From: Labyrinthula sp. Ha
Lineage: Eukaryota > Sar > Bigyra > Labyrinthulida > Labyrinthulaceae
Direction of reading: 5' to 3'
DNA: 64,000 bases
Assembly: GCA_015227615.1 (NCBI GenBank)
Contig: JAALGZ010000001.1
Span: 1,798,001-1,862,000, forward strand
Of the stretch, positions 24,540-38,400 are shown one piece after another. Position numbers and translations under genes: made by a program. The notes below the pieces were generated by a model that saw nothing but the letters and a program-made list of their open reading frames with translations, did not search any database and was not told the DNA's origin. The stretch's first letter is position 1, and each line of letters opens with the position of its first letter.

Positions 24540-26347
24540 TTAGGTGGCACGATCAAACTGATCTGAGCCCCATTTTGTTCTCTGTAAGTGTTGTTCTACT
24601 CTTTGCTGAACAATTACATCCATGTCTTCCTTTGCTAACTTTGCACCTTTACTTCCTCGCGCCATTGCTTGCCACGCTATAACTAACTTGTGTAATTCTC
24701 GGCCAGAGAAACCCTCCAATTTCTCTGCTATATCTTTCAAATATGCTTCAACGTTGTCCATTTGCACCTTGATTGGTTCTGGCCCACCAAAACTACCAAA
24801 TCCCCCTACCTTATGTCCATTTATTATATGTTGGGTGAAGTTTAGCTCAAGTATTTTCTTTCTTTCTGGTAATTTAGGCAGTTGAAACTTAACCATTTCA
24901 TCGACACGATCAAAAATGGCAAAGTCGATCTCATCCGGTTGATTAGTAGCAAAAACAACCATAAATTTCTTACTACTAGTTCCAGTTCGGTACAGAAAAG
25001 CATTTAGGGCATTTCTTGAGTTTTCACTCAAGCCAGTTGATCCTTCAGCTGTTCTTTTTCTTAAGAACGTTTCTGCTTCATCCACAAAAAGTACAAGTCC
25101 TTTTCTACTTTTTTCAGCCCAATCAAAGAGTTTGTGGATCTCCGTAACACTGTTGCTACCTAGAGGCAATACATCAGAACCTGTCATGATAGCAAAATTC
25201 ATTCCAAGTTGTTGGCTTAGCTGTTTAGCAAATAAAGTTTTTCCAGTTCCTGGTGGACCATATAGTAGCATATTTCTAAATGGGGCACGGTTCTTAAAAG
25301 TGTTTTGAGTTGAGTGAGCAAAGTTCTGCAAACGCTTCTGCATCGAATCTTCAAGAATAATATTCTTCATAATTGCATTTGGATCAGTTGCTGAAAAGCT
25401 AAAGCAAGTGAAAGAGATAACTAAGATACCTTCGAGCCAATGAACCAAATGTGCGTACTGGATGTGATAAAGCTCTTGTGAAGGAAACCTTTGATGTCTC
25501 ACGCACTAAAGGAGGCTGTGATAATCTTGCTTCAATCAACTTTCCAGCTACACTAGTTGAAGTTCTTGCAGTATAAACTCCCAAAGCCAACGCAGTAACA
25601 ATTCCAACCTAAAATAAATTAATAACTAACCTTTACAGTAGTTAGCATCTTTTCTTTGTCTTGAAGGAAATCTCTAAATCCCTCACCAATCATCGTTCCA
25701 GCTTCTTTTACTCCCTGAAGAACAGTCTTTCTCAACTCTGCCTGCTCAAGTTTTGTTCGTTGCATATGCAGATCCCAATTTTTCCTCTCTTGTTCAATTC
25801 TTCCTTCGCTTTCAGCTTTTACTCGAGCTGTTTCTGTTTCTTTCCTAACTCTTGCCTCGTACTCTGCGGTTTGGCGACGAAGGGCTTCAATTCTTTTCTG
25901 ACTTTCCTCTTGTTTTCTAAGTTCTTCATCCTTAAGCTGCCTCTGAAGGTTTGATTGGTCTTCCAATCGTTTTCTCGCCAGTTGATCTTGGTATTGGGCG
26001 GTCCGTTGTCTTGCCTCTTGATCCGCTTGGATGGTTCTTCTTCTCTCCTCTTCTTGTGCTCGTACACGTTGCACATCAAATTCTTTTTGTTTTGCAATAT
26101 TTTCTTCTATTTTCTCTTTAGATTTTGCCTTTTTTGTTTCTTCTTGCAGCTTGACAATCTTGATGGCTTCCTGAGCAAACTCAGAATCTCGGAGTTTTCC
26201 AGCAGCCTTTGCAGCCCTCTCTAACCCAGTTGGATCAAATCCGGTTGCTGGTGCGGGTTTTTCATCTGTTTGAGAGCTTATTTTTTCAGCCAATTCAGTT
26301 GCATCTTTGTTATTAGGGTCAGGTTTCTTAGATCCAAAGCCAAACAT
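24540..26347 (-). CDS. ATAD3: ATAD3-family mitochondrial AAA+ ATPase
   Basis: Model (minus): exons 26347-25631, 25608-25430, 25398-24540; 584 residues, close to the 586 of a short human ATAD3A form. ATAD3 is an inner mitochondrial membrane ATPase tied to nucleoid organisation, membrane contacts and cholesterol handling (family knowledge). Domains: N-terminal MFGFG with a Pro/Lys stretch; a long charged coiled coil (about 55-225); a hydrophobic span from residue 240 (VGIVTALALGVYTAR); the family motif SVAGKLIEARLSQPPLVRET; then the AAA+ core with Walker A GPPGTGKT (346-353), Walker B LFVDEAE (D405/E406), sensor N451 (FATNQ) and Arg finger R463 (DRVDEM). The start is the ATG at 26347; an upstream in-frame TTG is ignored. 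All catalytic residues are present, so it looks functional. A decayed LINE begins a few hundred bases upstream on the other strand. Confidence 0.95.
25399..25429 (-). other. Intron 2 of ATAD3, 31 nt
   Basis: GTATCT...CTTTAG on the minus strand, phase 2. It joins GSLAR to SFSATDPNA. A nearer CAG seven bases downstream would lead to an immediate stop, so the TTTAG acceptor is chosen. Confidence 0.8.
25609..25630 (-). other. Intron 1 of ATAD3, 22 nt
   Basis: GTTAGT...TTTTAG on the minus strand, phase 0. It joins EKMLTTVK to VGIVTALALGVYTAR, exactly the junction expected from other ATAD3 proteins. At 22 nt it is among the smallest spliceosomal introns known. Confidence 0.85.
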
Positions 26348-26589
26348 TTTCAAAAATACAGGTAACTATCCTCCAGTAATGCAATATCCTCTTTACGAAA
26401 TTTTTATTTTGGGACATCAGCTGAGTTGGGGTTTATTCAGAATACAAATTGTTGGCAGAAACAGAAACATGTACACCTCTCCTAAGAAATTTCAGCGTGT
26501 GGAAACATCATTAAGGACGAAAGCAAAAGACAAAGATTCAGTGTATCAACCTCACTACACCTTCGAAAGAAGTGCTAGGGATGGTGAGC

Positions 26590-29480
26590 CGATGGACACA
26601 CTTACCCAATTACGTGTATGTGAATGTTGGTGGTCTAACTGCTCTTAACAACAGCTACACACTACAACTGCCACAGACGGTCAAAATCTTGATACTACTG
26701 GAACTGGACAAGCAAGGATTGGATCGCCTTAATCGGATGATGAACGTTAGCCCGACCTAAGAAAGGATGTCTTACTCAAAACCACCCGAGAAGGCCACCT
26801 GCGTAGGTACTTACCTCACGGACGAATTCTTTAACAGAGTAACGAACTTGGATGGTAGTAGCGACAGGATCCTGAAGCTGGTTTTCAAGCATATTGGTAA
26901 AACGACAGTCGTGGTTGTCAACTCGTACGCTTCTCACACTTGACATGGAACTACCACGTACAAAAATTACCTGGCCGACCTGAAGAGGATGATCAAAAAA
27001 TCTTAACAAAAGAAGGATCATTCTCATTTGTGATGATTCTAACAGCCAAGTGGCTATAAAGGAGCTAGACACGAGTAGGAAAATTAGCTTCTCATCTCGT
27101 TCTAATAATAATGGAAGATTACTGGCTCAGTTTCTGAAGGAGAGAAACCTGACATAATTAACAATCTAACAAGAACAGGCAAAAAGATGCTAAAACACAC
27201 CACTTTGACTACAAAAATAGATAGAGGGAGCTATTCAAAGTCGATTATGTGCTAACAGACGATATACCTTCAGTTCTTGACTTCAAATTAGGTTCACACC
27301 TCTCCTACAACCTCAGGAAGAAACGCAAGTTTGATCATTTCATCTTTAGAATAACAATCAACACACAATGGAAAGAGCAACATAAAAAAGACTCAGGTTG
27401 CAGCTAGATTGTACCACTCTCTCCAACAAAATAGTAAAAGAGGTAGTAGATAGGGACATCCGTGAACATCTGCAACAAAAAGGAAATATTGAAGTGAATT
27501 ACAAATCTATGATAAGTTTCATCCAAGCCATCATAAATAAACATTTCCCCTGAATATCATATAACCTACCTGAACACACTAACCCTGACCATACCATATC
27601 ACTTATGAGGCACAAACGTGCAAACTGGAACAACCTAAACATAGAATGTAGAAGAGAAATTGCTAAAGAGCTGAAAGATGCTGCATGAAACGCCAACAAC
27701 AGGTGGCTGGAAGAATTAGCCTCAAAATCCAAGCTGTTTTTGAAAACATGAATTCTAGTACCGGGAACAAACTGCTGAAATGTCAAAGCCAGCGAAAAAT
27801 ACGTACGTGTAAATACTGAAAGATGCAACTCGTAACAAATTTGGAACAGCAGACCGTATTCTAATATTGAAAAAATATTTGCAAACCTAACAGAGCACAA
27901 AGATTCCCATGCAAAAACTAGCATACGACGAGCTGGTTCGTTACCAAACTTGAATATATGGACAGATTCCTGCGAATAACACTGAAGTTCATGCTCCAGC
28001 TCAAAAGGAAACCATCTCATGCATCAAAATCCTAGAAAATAATAAACAACGAGGCCCTGATCAGGTAAAGAATGAAGTCCTCAAACAGGTTTCATATGTT
28101 CAAAAGCAAGCTTTTAGAGTTTTTCAATCCTTCTTAAGAATGGTCAAATTCAAATCAAGCAGAATAAACAGGATTTGTAGAGGAAAAGTCATCTACTTTT
28201 ACAACCAAAAAAGTACCAAAACGACCCCCTAACTAGCTGCAGACTCGTATGCTTGTTGAATTCACACTTTAAAATTAAAAAAAGTTAATAAACAGCCGAC
28301 TGGAACTGATTCTGGATGCACTGCCTGATTATTAGGCCGGATTTAGGAATAAGATATAAACAAAAAGACAGAGGTACTGAACATCATTTTCAAAGTCTCG
28401 CTTAAGCAAAAAAAGTTTTTCTGTATATCCTTTACGTAAATGTTTCAATCGCGTTTGACAACATTTCGCACCAGTTCATCATCCTAACTCTAAGAGAATA
28501 ATACGTGTCAGAGAAAATTATCAAGCTGATTAGAATACTTTACGACAAAAACCAAAGTCTGTATTTCTGATAGAGGAGAAACGAGTTCTTACGTTAATGT
28601 AAAAAGAGGAGTCTTACAAGAGGGGTCACTACCCCCCCCCAGCATATTTGTTCCTTGCCTGGATTCTATAATCAAAAGAAAAGGTAATGCGCTAAGAGGG
28701 ACCACTTTATTCAACAGGAGCTTTAGATACTTTGCCTTGGCAAATGATCTAGTTATATTGACAAGAAATGACGACGAAATAACAAGCTTTGTCACTGATA
28801 TACAATAACTACGTCAAATAACGGACCTAAAAATAAGTATAAATAAAACCATGGTTTTGCTAATCAACGAAACCTGCAAAATTATTGATAAAGCTCCATA
28901 TAGTGATACAAATAAAATATTGTCGAACTTCCATTGTACACATTGTGACAAATATTTTCACACTCAACATTTCATCAACTGCCATAGAAGTTTCTTTGCT
29001 GCTATGGAATAAATAACCGGAGAAGACAGGAACATTGGCGTTAGCAGATATTAAAACGATCTTTCACGTCAAGGTGTGAATAAATACAAATGAGTTAATT
29101 ATAGAAAACAGCAAAATAGAAGCAGTATCACAATACAAATATTTAGGTTCTGTGTTTGATGGTCAAGAGATTTACTCAGATGAAATAATTAAGTAAATTT
29201 CAGAAGAACACAACGACATAAACAGGTTCGGCTATATTTTTCATCAGCAAAGGCTTGCAGAAGAATTTGGTCAGAACTATAATCGATGCACCAATAACAT
29301 ATGATGGTAAGAACGGTCCCAGAACGCATCAATGAGTATAATTTTATCTAAAATATCCAGAACATTTAGGAAACTCATTTCCAAACTCAAATACTACAAC
29401 TTTGAAATTGAAGAAGACCTGGATCTTGTAAAAATAGTCAAGTCTCTGCAAAAAACATGTACCTTAAGTAAGCAATAACA
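26590..29480 (+). mobile_element. Decayed APE-type LINE (endonuclease + reverse transcriptase)
   Basis: Plus-strand pieces in the right order for a non-LTR retrotransposon. Endonuclease: VVVNSYA (about 26918) and DSNSQVAIKELD ... RSNNNGRLLAQFL (about 27035-27130), matching 'GDFNaqvG...rN.NG..Ll.F'. Reverse transcriptase: NNKQRGPDQVKNEVLKQ (about 28040), FDNISHQFI (about 28455), KRGVLQEGS (about 28605), FALANDLVIL (about 28730; the usual F/Y-A-D-D with Asn at the first Asp), LKISINKT (about 28828), a Cys/His-rich CTHCDKYFHTQHFINCH (about 28935) and YKYLGSVFDG (about 29135). Many stops and frame changes break every part, so the copy is dead. The family may be RTE- or I-like, but this is unresolved. 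No target-site duplication or poly-A tail could be fixed; the ends are approximate. Confidence 0.85.
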
Positions 29481-32400
29481 TTGACCAGGAAGTTGCAACT
29501 GTCAGGATTCACCAAAAAAATACTCCGCTCTCTAAACCCTAAGCAAACCCATATATTGCTCGGAGACTATGGCATTGATTAAAGAACAACCAATACCACC
29601 GGGTAACCTACCAGAAACAAACCACCAACCAAACGAGAGCAAGCCTTCAATGCAAGAAAACTTAAACTGGAGAGGGACCAGGAAGAAACCATGGAACAGG
29701 AACCAGCGGAAGAATATTACCACGGCCCATATTTCGTCCGAAATTCAACATCAAAAACATCTCCACATATAATATATGCAGAAGAATATCATCTGTAGTC
29801 ACAAGAACGATTGTAAGAGTAACCCGAAGTGGTCAAGGAATGAACCCCCATGGATCATATTCAGCTCCTTGAACATATGAATAAGTTCGCAGCAGAAACA
29901 GAAGGGTACTTAAACAATGCAAATCCAGGACCCGGAACACCAAGTAAAATAAAGGAAAATAGTAGATAAGCAATTTTGCTGACCGAAAACCACCACAGGA
30001 GACTCTCTGAAAAAGAAATGGGGAGTGAGAAAGAAGAATCTCAACTAGCAGAAACCGAAATCCAATATAATCCCGCAGAATGTAACAGACTTATGCAAAA
30101 ACAAAAAAAAAGCGCCTTTCAACAGAATATATATATATAACCTCCATAAGACGGACAAACCTCAAAATTTCTCAATCACATCGTAACAGCGCTTGGATGA
30201 AGTAACTTGATATATATAGAAGTGACTACAGCAAAGAACCAAAATAGTTCAGTAAAATATTTAATCTGCGCTGAACAACATCAGGGAGTATCTAGCGACA
30301 GATAAGAAAGTTGATAGACATCAAGAGCGCCTTAATTGCTTTAAATATGCACATGTGAGAATCTTTCGCCTTATTGTGTAATCTTTTTTTCTTGATTTTA
30401 TTGTAGATTATAACATCTATAACTAAATTTTAGGAAATCGTAGAATTGGATCTGGACACATAATTCAGATAAACACCTTCATGGAAGCCTAGAGACAAAC
30501 TAATCAACAGACGATGAAAACATGGAACATAACGAAAAGTACGAAAAACAAAAACGTTGCTGGACTTAGCAACATGGTACATAGTTCTTAATGTTAGTTA
30601 GGCATCCATCGCAAGACGGGACCATATAGTCCGATTAACTCCGTTAATAACTAACCAACCTCTCGTAAATACTGAGATACAAAATCCCGAAATTAATTTT
30701 TCAGAGAAGTTACATATAGATATAAAATGTAATGCCTAACCTTTTCTAGGTGCACCTTCAACAGTTTAGCAGTGTGTATTGATATAAAATATCTCCAGCA
30801 CCTATACTTGTGGCGTAAATTAGAAAAATAGTAAGAAAAAAAAACAAACTCCCAATTTCAAGAGCTAACTCTTACTTTTATAAGTGGAAACAACATTTCT
30901 TTTGCTAGTAGCGTTGCGAATAGTAAAAGGAAACTAAGCTTTAGACTCAATCGGTGTATCACACAAATCCACAATGAAATACGATTGCCTTTAAAATAAT
31001 TTTTTATATTTTATCTGTTTCATTCATGACAAATTTTCCTCAAAGAAATTACCAGTACCGGGTACATTTTCTTTACTAAATAATTTTACAACAGTTTCTT
31101 TCTTCAATGTCTAGATCAATAAGAAAATAAAAAGTTATAAACGTCATAAGTGAAGCATATTTCATTAAGTTTATAAGAACCATGTATCTGCGATAAAAAA
31201 GCGTAAAATTACTTTTTGTACAGTTTTAAATATGTTCTCCGGAAAGTCTTACTTACTAAATCTTGTGATTCCCTTATGCACATAGTTGTTCTTTCACAAT
31301 ATGACGATTGAACATAAAAATTTCCATGAGCAAAATTATTATAAAATATTAACTAAAGAGGTAGAATCTTAAAATCCATCATCGTGGGGAACAATACTTC
31401 AGTGAAATATATTTTCCCCTGTGAAACAAGATATATGCTCCTGGAATTTTGAAAATTTCAACATCTTTTAAAGTACTCCTAACTTACAACAGTGAACCTA
31501 ATTTTGTCATAATGGCTACCCGCTTATGATCTCGTATAACTGTGACCTTGTATTTCTAAAATTGAAGACTACAAATATGGGGAATAAAAGCCAGGTTTAA
31601 ACATTTCCGACTAGCCTTACATATGTATTTATTGTGTCAAGAAAAGCAAAATTCTAATTTTATTCTACACCCCAAATAGCATCTGTTATATTCTCATTCA
31701 TTTCGTGCAGTTTTGCCGCTCTATTACTACGATTTGTTTGTTGAAATTATTGAATTTTCCAATTTAAGTACAACTGCTGAATGATAAAAGATCGAGCTTC
31801 TTTCCATGCTTCCTAAGAAAGTGTGGTAAAGTCGCTTGAGCCAATAGGCTTTCATTGCAACAGTTTTCTGATTTTATTAAACCTCGTTAGTTCAGCTCTT
31901 TTCTTATTTTTATTTAAAATAATAATAAATCTGCAATATCTTCTTACTAAATTAAAAAAAATGCACAATAAGTTCCTTTTTCTAATAAAATTAATATTCA
32001 TCAGAGATTTTGTGAGTTACCATCGGTATCATACTCAAAATGAATATGTTATAAAGCAGGTATTGGTATTTTAACACCTTAAAAATGCGACTAACATATA
32101 TTTTATATTCAAATATGAATTAAATCTTTAAGCATGATTCATTGCCAAACATTTGTGAATTAGAACTTGTTTGCCTAGTTTCTTGGAGTAAATCTTCCAG
32201 GATATACGAAGCTTGCCTCTTAATAGGGACTATATTTAATCACTCAATCCATCTTCATTACGAATCATTTAAACAAATCTGGTCAATGACTCCAATAAAT
32301 CTAAATATTACTGTAGAAGATAAAGATAAAATGCCCATATTCGATTCACCATTCTTAATTAATTTGTCGTTTGATTAAACAACATTTCTACAGAACTAAC

Positions 32401-35400
32401 TTCAAAATAGAATAATATAAGGTGTGGTTGGTAGTGGTTATTACTCTGTAGAGATGCGGCATGTTGTAAAGAGAAATAAGTTGCTGTAATACAGGTCCAA
32501 TAAAATTACAAGATTTAAAATTTTAAAGTAAAGTCTATTAGAATCAGTATTCAGAACTTATTCACTCAGTCCGTATTTTTTTGATAAGTCACATCTACTA
32601 CAAACTACTTATTCAGAACTCATTGAACCAATATAGGAAAAGTAGACTTTATACCAAAAAAATGAAAACAAGTTTTATTTCCGCTATCTGATACCCATAT
32701 AGGTCAACCAATATATACATTTTATGCTATTTTTATTCTAATAACACTGGGTCAGGTGCTTGCCAAATTCTTGTTTTATATGAATGGCCTAAAATACTGT
32801 ACATCAAAATGTTTTGCTATACTCAGAATATACTGTGCGATGACATAAGAATAATGTAGTTACTTGCAAAAGACCATTGAAACTATTGTAAACCCCCCCT
32901 GGCTTCATAATAGCATTTTCATCGAGGAAAAGTTTAAAATGATAGCAACTATTCACTCAAGGTCTTATCACTTATTCTAAAGTAACATTAGATAACAAGC
33001 ATCTATTTCGTTCCTAAATGATGTTGTACAAGCGCTACAAAAACATAGTATAACCGGTGTTGATGAGGGTTTTTAACATATAATGGCAACACTTATTTCT
33101 AAGTCATAATCTCACTCCAAGAAACACATATCACAGTTCTAAAAGGCTGAAAGAGTGTCGATTTTAAATATCTAACAACGAATGCAGCAAACTCGGGATA
33201 TTTGAGTGTATCTTGCAAGGAAGCCTGTGAGTATGATGGTCTTGCTTATGCAGACCTGAATTGAGGCTTCCTCCTAACCACTAGAGAAATTTAGATATCA
33301 CTGCTAGGTATACACAAAGATGAACCATTAGTACACAATTAATTTTAAGCTTGATTATAATTTAAAAAATAGGTGCTGCTACTTATATTAAAAGATCTTA
33401 ATAATATATTCATTATCAACAGTTGCGATTGTTCAAATAGGCCTTAAGCTACTCAATTCAAAACTGTTGAGCTTTTTAATCCTAGGGAGACCTTAATATA
33501 ATAGTTTTTATGAATTTTAAAGATGTTAGTGAAAGAATATACCTTGATTATTGGTTCTAGCACATGGATATTTCATGTATTCGCCTATAAAGTATACATT
33601 TTAAGTTAAACTGTCCTCGGGTAATACATCCAATTTCACAACAAATAATTTAAATGTGTTTAAAGAAAGTTTCAAATGAACTTAATGAATTAAAAAATAT
33701 TTTACTGATCAAAGTGGTTGTCATTAAACCAATTTGCATTATTACCTATCCGGTTACCAGCTTGATATACTGAGTAGGGCTACTATGTTTGTACTGGGTA
33801 AGGAACTTGGTTTGAATACTTACTTGCACCAAAATTTGAGAAGCAACCTACAATAAAAAGTAAATGAAAGATGAAACAGTAGATTATCTCAGAATTTAAA
33901 CTTTAGTAATCAGGAATTTCGTATGTTCCAGAATAATCTCCACTACAATTACAATCTTTGTGCTGATAATGTTGCCTTTTAACATTCTGCTGTTATTCTT
34001 ACATAAATATTGTACACATGTGTGAAACTATTTTATACAGAACTTATCGTGTATATTCCGGATATATATGCTTAGAACAGGGTGGCAAATTGTATATTAT
34101 TTTAAACACATTTTCTTGCAGCTAGAGTGAGAATCTTTTTTTCACTTGAACTTATGGACACTTTCGTTCTTGTTACCCTATCTAGTGCAGCTGTAAATTT
34201 TAATGCCAGAGGAAGTGAAACCGGGTAGTAATCTTATCATCCCAGACAATGTACAGGAATATGTTGGTAGATTATCTAGTGGAGCAACCGTAGATATAAC
34301 CTATAGTCTCACACTGTAGCTTTATGCGGGATTACTTATTGTGTACTTTTACAGTTTTGTTTTTCGCGTGCTAACAAGGTTTGGTAAGATCACAGCATAG
34401 AAAAAGCTTACAAGAAAGCTCTTTCTTGGATTATCATACCCCTCGTCTACCTTACCGGGAAAACAGAAAACCACCGTTTGCAAAATTAACCATTTTACTT
34501 TCGCACTAAACGGGTCCTGGAATAACGTGGTATGTAAAATAAATAAACTATTAGACTACGTGTAAGAACAAAATCTGTAGCTATAGTGAGAAATATCATC
34601 TTTGTTTTGAATAAACCAGCAGATATAGTGAACTTACTGTACATAATAGAGGGAGAGGAATGTTCAAATTTTTAAAATTAGACTCGGCACCAATACGTAG
34701 ATGTCAAAAGTTCAGTAGGAATATCTGTCTCAGTCATATGGGAGAAATCCTCAGACCACATTATAACCGAGAGTGACAAGCGAATAGATGTGTGAGTAGG
34801 AACGAAATTGCAAAGATTAAGGAGTTTTCAGTTTGCAAATAAACTCGACTGTAAGCAATGTAATCGTGATACCATGTTCAGTCGAGATTAAAAAACTTTT
34901 ATTGCCATTTGAAGAGTATTGAAAATTTCGAAGCGCTCATTAAAAATTTTATTTTCCTTAGAGGTTCTAATGAGTAACAAGATATATTATAATTTTCTAC
35001 TTTTGGATTCGTCACCAGACTGATTTCGATGTTCCCAGACAATTTGACAACATTACACTATTGATATTGGTGCGTCTCTCCACAAAGGAGTTCAAAATTG
35101 TGTTCTTGTGGATGAATGACGCAATACTTAGGTAAAGTCTATTGAACAGTAAAGTTAATACGGTACCCCGTATTCCTTAGAATTGGTGTGCAATTTTCTA
35201 TATGACACATAAATATACTGTTAGAGAAAAAAAGAAGAAATGCCCCGTCTTAAAGATTCTGCCTACAAATATTAAATTCTTGTTCCAAGAAGGGTTTTAC
35301 TCAAAATTCCCTCTTTAATTTTTACATATTACCTTTGCATGTCTTAAGGTATAAACAGGCTAAAAATATTCTAAACTCTACTTTTTTGGGATTGGTTTTT

Positions 35401-38400
35401 GTACTACCGTTACACTTTGTAGTTTATATTTAAAACTGTTTGTGTATGACATTTCATCTTTTGCTTAAAATAGTATCTAGCACCAAGTACAGCCTTGAAA
35501 TCACGGAACCTTCCTCCACCCAGAATTGCAAGAATCCAGAAATAGTCTGGTAAGAAATGACTTTACATGTTCTTAGGTGTAATCCTGAGACTATTTTCCA
35601 TTTTCGTGTAATTGCTTTCTAATGGACCCATATCCCTTTTAATTTTACCAGAAGGAAGTATGTGTTGAATATCTGCACTGTGCATTTCTTTTATGTAGTA
35701 TTACTTTCGTTTAGAATGAAAGCTCTGAAATGAGCTGTTTATGCATACAGCTCTCGCCATGTTTCTTTATAAGTTGCACAGGGCCAGCATGTGCAATCTT
35801 TTTTCTAGGAAAACAGCTCGTTACCTACAGTGTATGGAATGAAACGGCCTTCAATATTCACCAAATGTTAATTTCTTGATTACAAACCACCATCCCCTAC
35901 CAACACCTTTGAAACTATTCCAGTTTGCTTGAATCTTCATTGCTGGGTATAATTAGTACTGAGATTTATTACTGTAGATTTGGTATAGTAATCCTCTATA
36001 ATTTTCTTCTCTTTAATTGCACTCATTGATTTTCTTTAACTAAGTGTGTGGTACTAATCTAAACCCTAGTTTTTATAGTAGCTTTCCACAGGCATCATAG
36101 AGTTCTAGTAGCTAAGAGAAGGTTGCGTCCTGAAGAAGACCCAAAGGATATGGTACTGTTTTAAGCGTTTTCCCTCCAGAAGTTCGTGCTCTTAGGGGTG
36201 CCCTCTGAGCTAAGGATTCATTAAGTTAAATGAAAATATTAAGACTTTGAAATTTCATACTTTTTTTCGTATTTTGATATTCCATAAGCGACAATTAATT
36301 TTTCTTTATATGTGATTATATCTCAAGAAACATTCTGTCCACATAGCCAAGCACCTGAGTTCCCTTATATTTGTATCACTCTTCTGCTATAGAAAAAAAA
36401 CATTAGAAATGAACCACATGACCCAGCAACATTCTGTGAAGATTGGTATCAAAACAAGATTTTCTAGGTATGAGTGTTATCCTGATGTTTCTTTGTTAGA
36501 GCAAAGTTTTGAGATGGGCAACCCGGTGTTTGCTTGATAATTGGCTCCTGTAGAAGTATCAACATACTACAATCAACAATAATTCCACTGATTCAGTAGG
36601 AAAAACAATTAATGAAAAAAGAAATAACAACATTGATTCAAATCACGTGGATTGGAGGAAAATAGCATTACGACCGTGGAAAATTGGAATAGGGTGCAAA
36701 ATCATGAGATGTAGAAAAGGCTCGAAATAGAGAAAATTTTCTAAGTAAAGGTCATAGGGCATAAACCTCAAATGATAATAAGGCTAATATCAAAACTCAC
36801 TCAACGCAGTTGCGCAATATCTCAACATCACTCGAAATAAGCACAATATCCTCATAACTCGTTTCATATATCAGGATAACATCAAAAGGTACCCTAGGTA
36901 TTGTGCTGACTCCAGGCACTAAGACATACTCCCTTTCTACTATTTTGGTTGCTGCTTTAATGTAGGTTCGGGGTCACGTACCGAGAACATGTCTTACATA
37001 TACTTTTTCTGGATGTGTAAAAGAAAGAAAAAATGACGACTGATGAAAAGGGTCACACGTTGGGTCCTATCAGCAATGTGGCAATAATAGTTTGGAAGTG
37101 GAAGACTAGAACGCATCTGTCTAATGGCACCCTCGAGAAGGGGTACAGAGAACAAAAAAATCCTCATTAAATGATTGAAGATCCCAGAACTCACGCTCAA
37201 CCTACATTCTTGAAGTCCTAATTGTCCGCAAAATGCAGGCATGAAACTCAACTTCCTCAATGAGTTCTTTATTGGGTCTCTCGGTCAATTCCACTTTAAC
37301 GCTCATGCAAGATTTAAGGAAACGGCAAAGGTTATACAGTCAATACATCAAAGATTTCTTCACTCCTCACTCAATATAGCAACGAGACTCACGCATATAA
37401 AATGAGTCGCCCACAATGCTCCTGAAAAGTTTGAATGAGTCTTCGATGAAGGCTCGCTGGACAGACTATTCCTCAATTACCCTCCTAGACACTCTCAACT
37501 CCACCTACGAGAATCTAAACAAATATACTATCTTCCCTAAACTTCCAGCAAAACACTCAAAACCCGCCTAAGTTACCTTGGAATTCATAAGAGGCACTCT
37601 AAACCAAAATTGTAAGAGCACAGAATATGTTTCATATTTATGTAAACAACAAGTAGTCAGGTTTATAAAAGCTAAATGAAAAGAACTGCAGTGCAAGCCG
37701 CCACGTTCAAAACTTCGTATTCAATTTTGCACCAACTACAAAAATTACAATCGGATAATTTCTGTTCACACTCCAAAGAAAAACTAGCCGTTATGTCTCC
37801 CTGCTGTTACGCCCATATCTAGTTTGAAAGTTCGAGAAGAATATCTACTGACTGTTATGCATAGAACACCGATTTTATATAGTTTGAGTGTTCGAAGAAA
37901 AAAACACAAAAGGAGGTAAATACTCGACTAGCAGTCGCCTTCTGTTCTCTAGCTACGCGCAGACTCAGGGAGAAAACTTGTCTGTACTTTATATATGGTT
38001 TGCAATTGTCATTTTTAACTGATATATAGTTCACTTTCCTGTCCAAACTGGTGCGCAATGCAAAGTCAATTGCTACAGTTGCGGTATTGGAACTAGCTCA
38101 CTTCCTTTAACGGAAGAAAACATTTCATTCCAATACACCAGAATTCTTCTAAAAATGTTTGGAGTTTACGATGTGTTCATTTTCACTAGTGTACTAAGTT
38201 AGAGAACCGAAGGTGAACCTATAGTTATTTTTTCGTATACAAGGGGATGTAACTCTACGATTAAGGATCTCTATAAGAAACGCCTTTTAAGGCAAAAAGT
38301 TTATTGAATGCTTCAAAAAAGTGATGGAGTAGCGAGCAATTATTAATTATAGTTATAATTCGATTTCCCTTCGCTTAGCTACTTAGGGAGGCCGTGTGAA

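Noticed and set aside
27499-28020. 173-codon minus-strand open frame
   Set aside because: Lies antisense to the LINE between its endonuclease and RT parts; no domain recognised.
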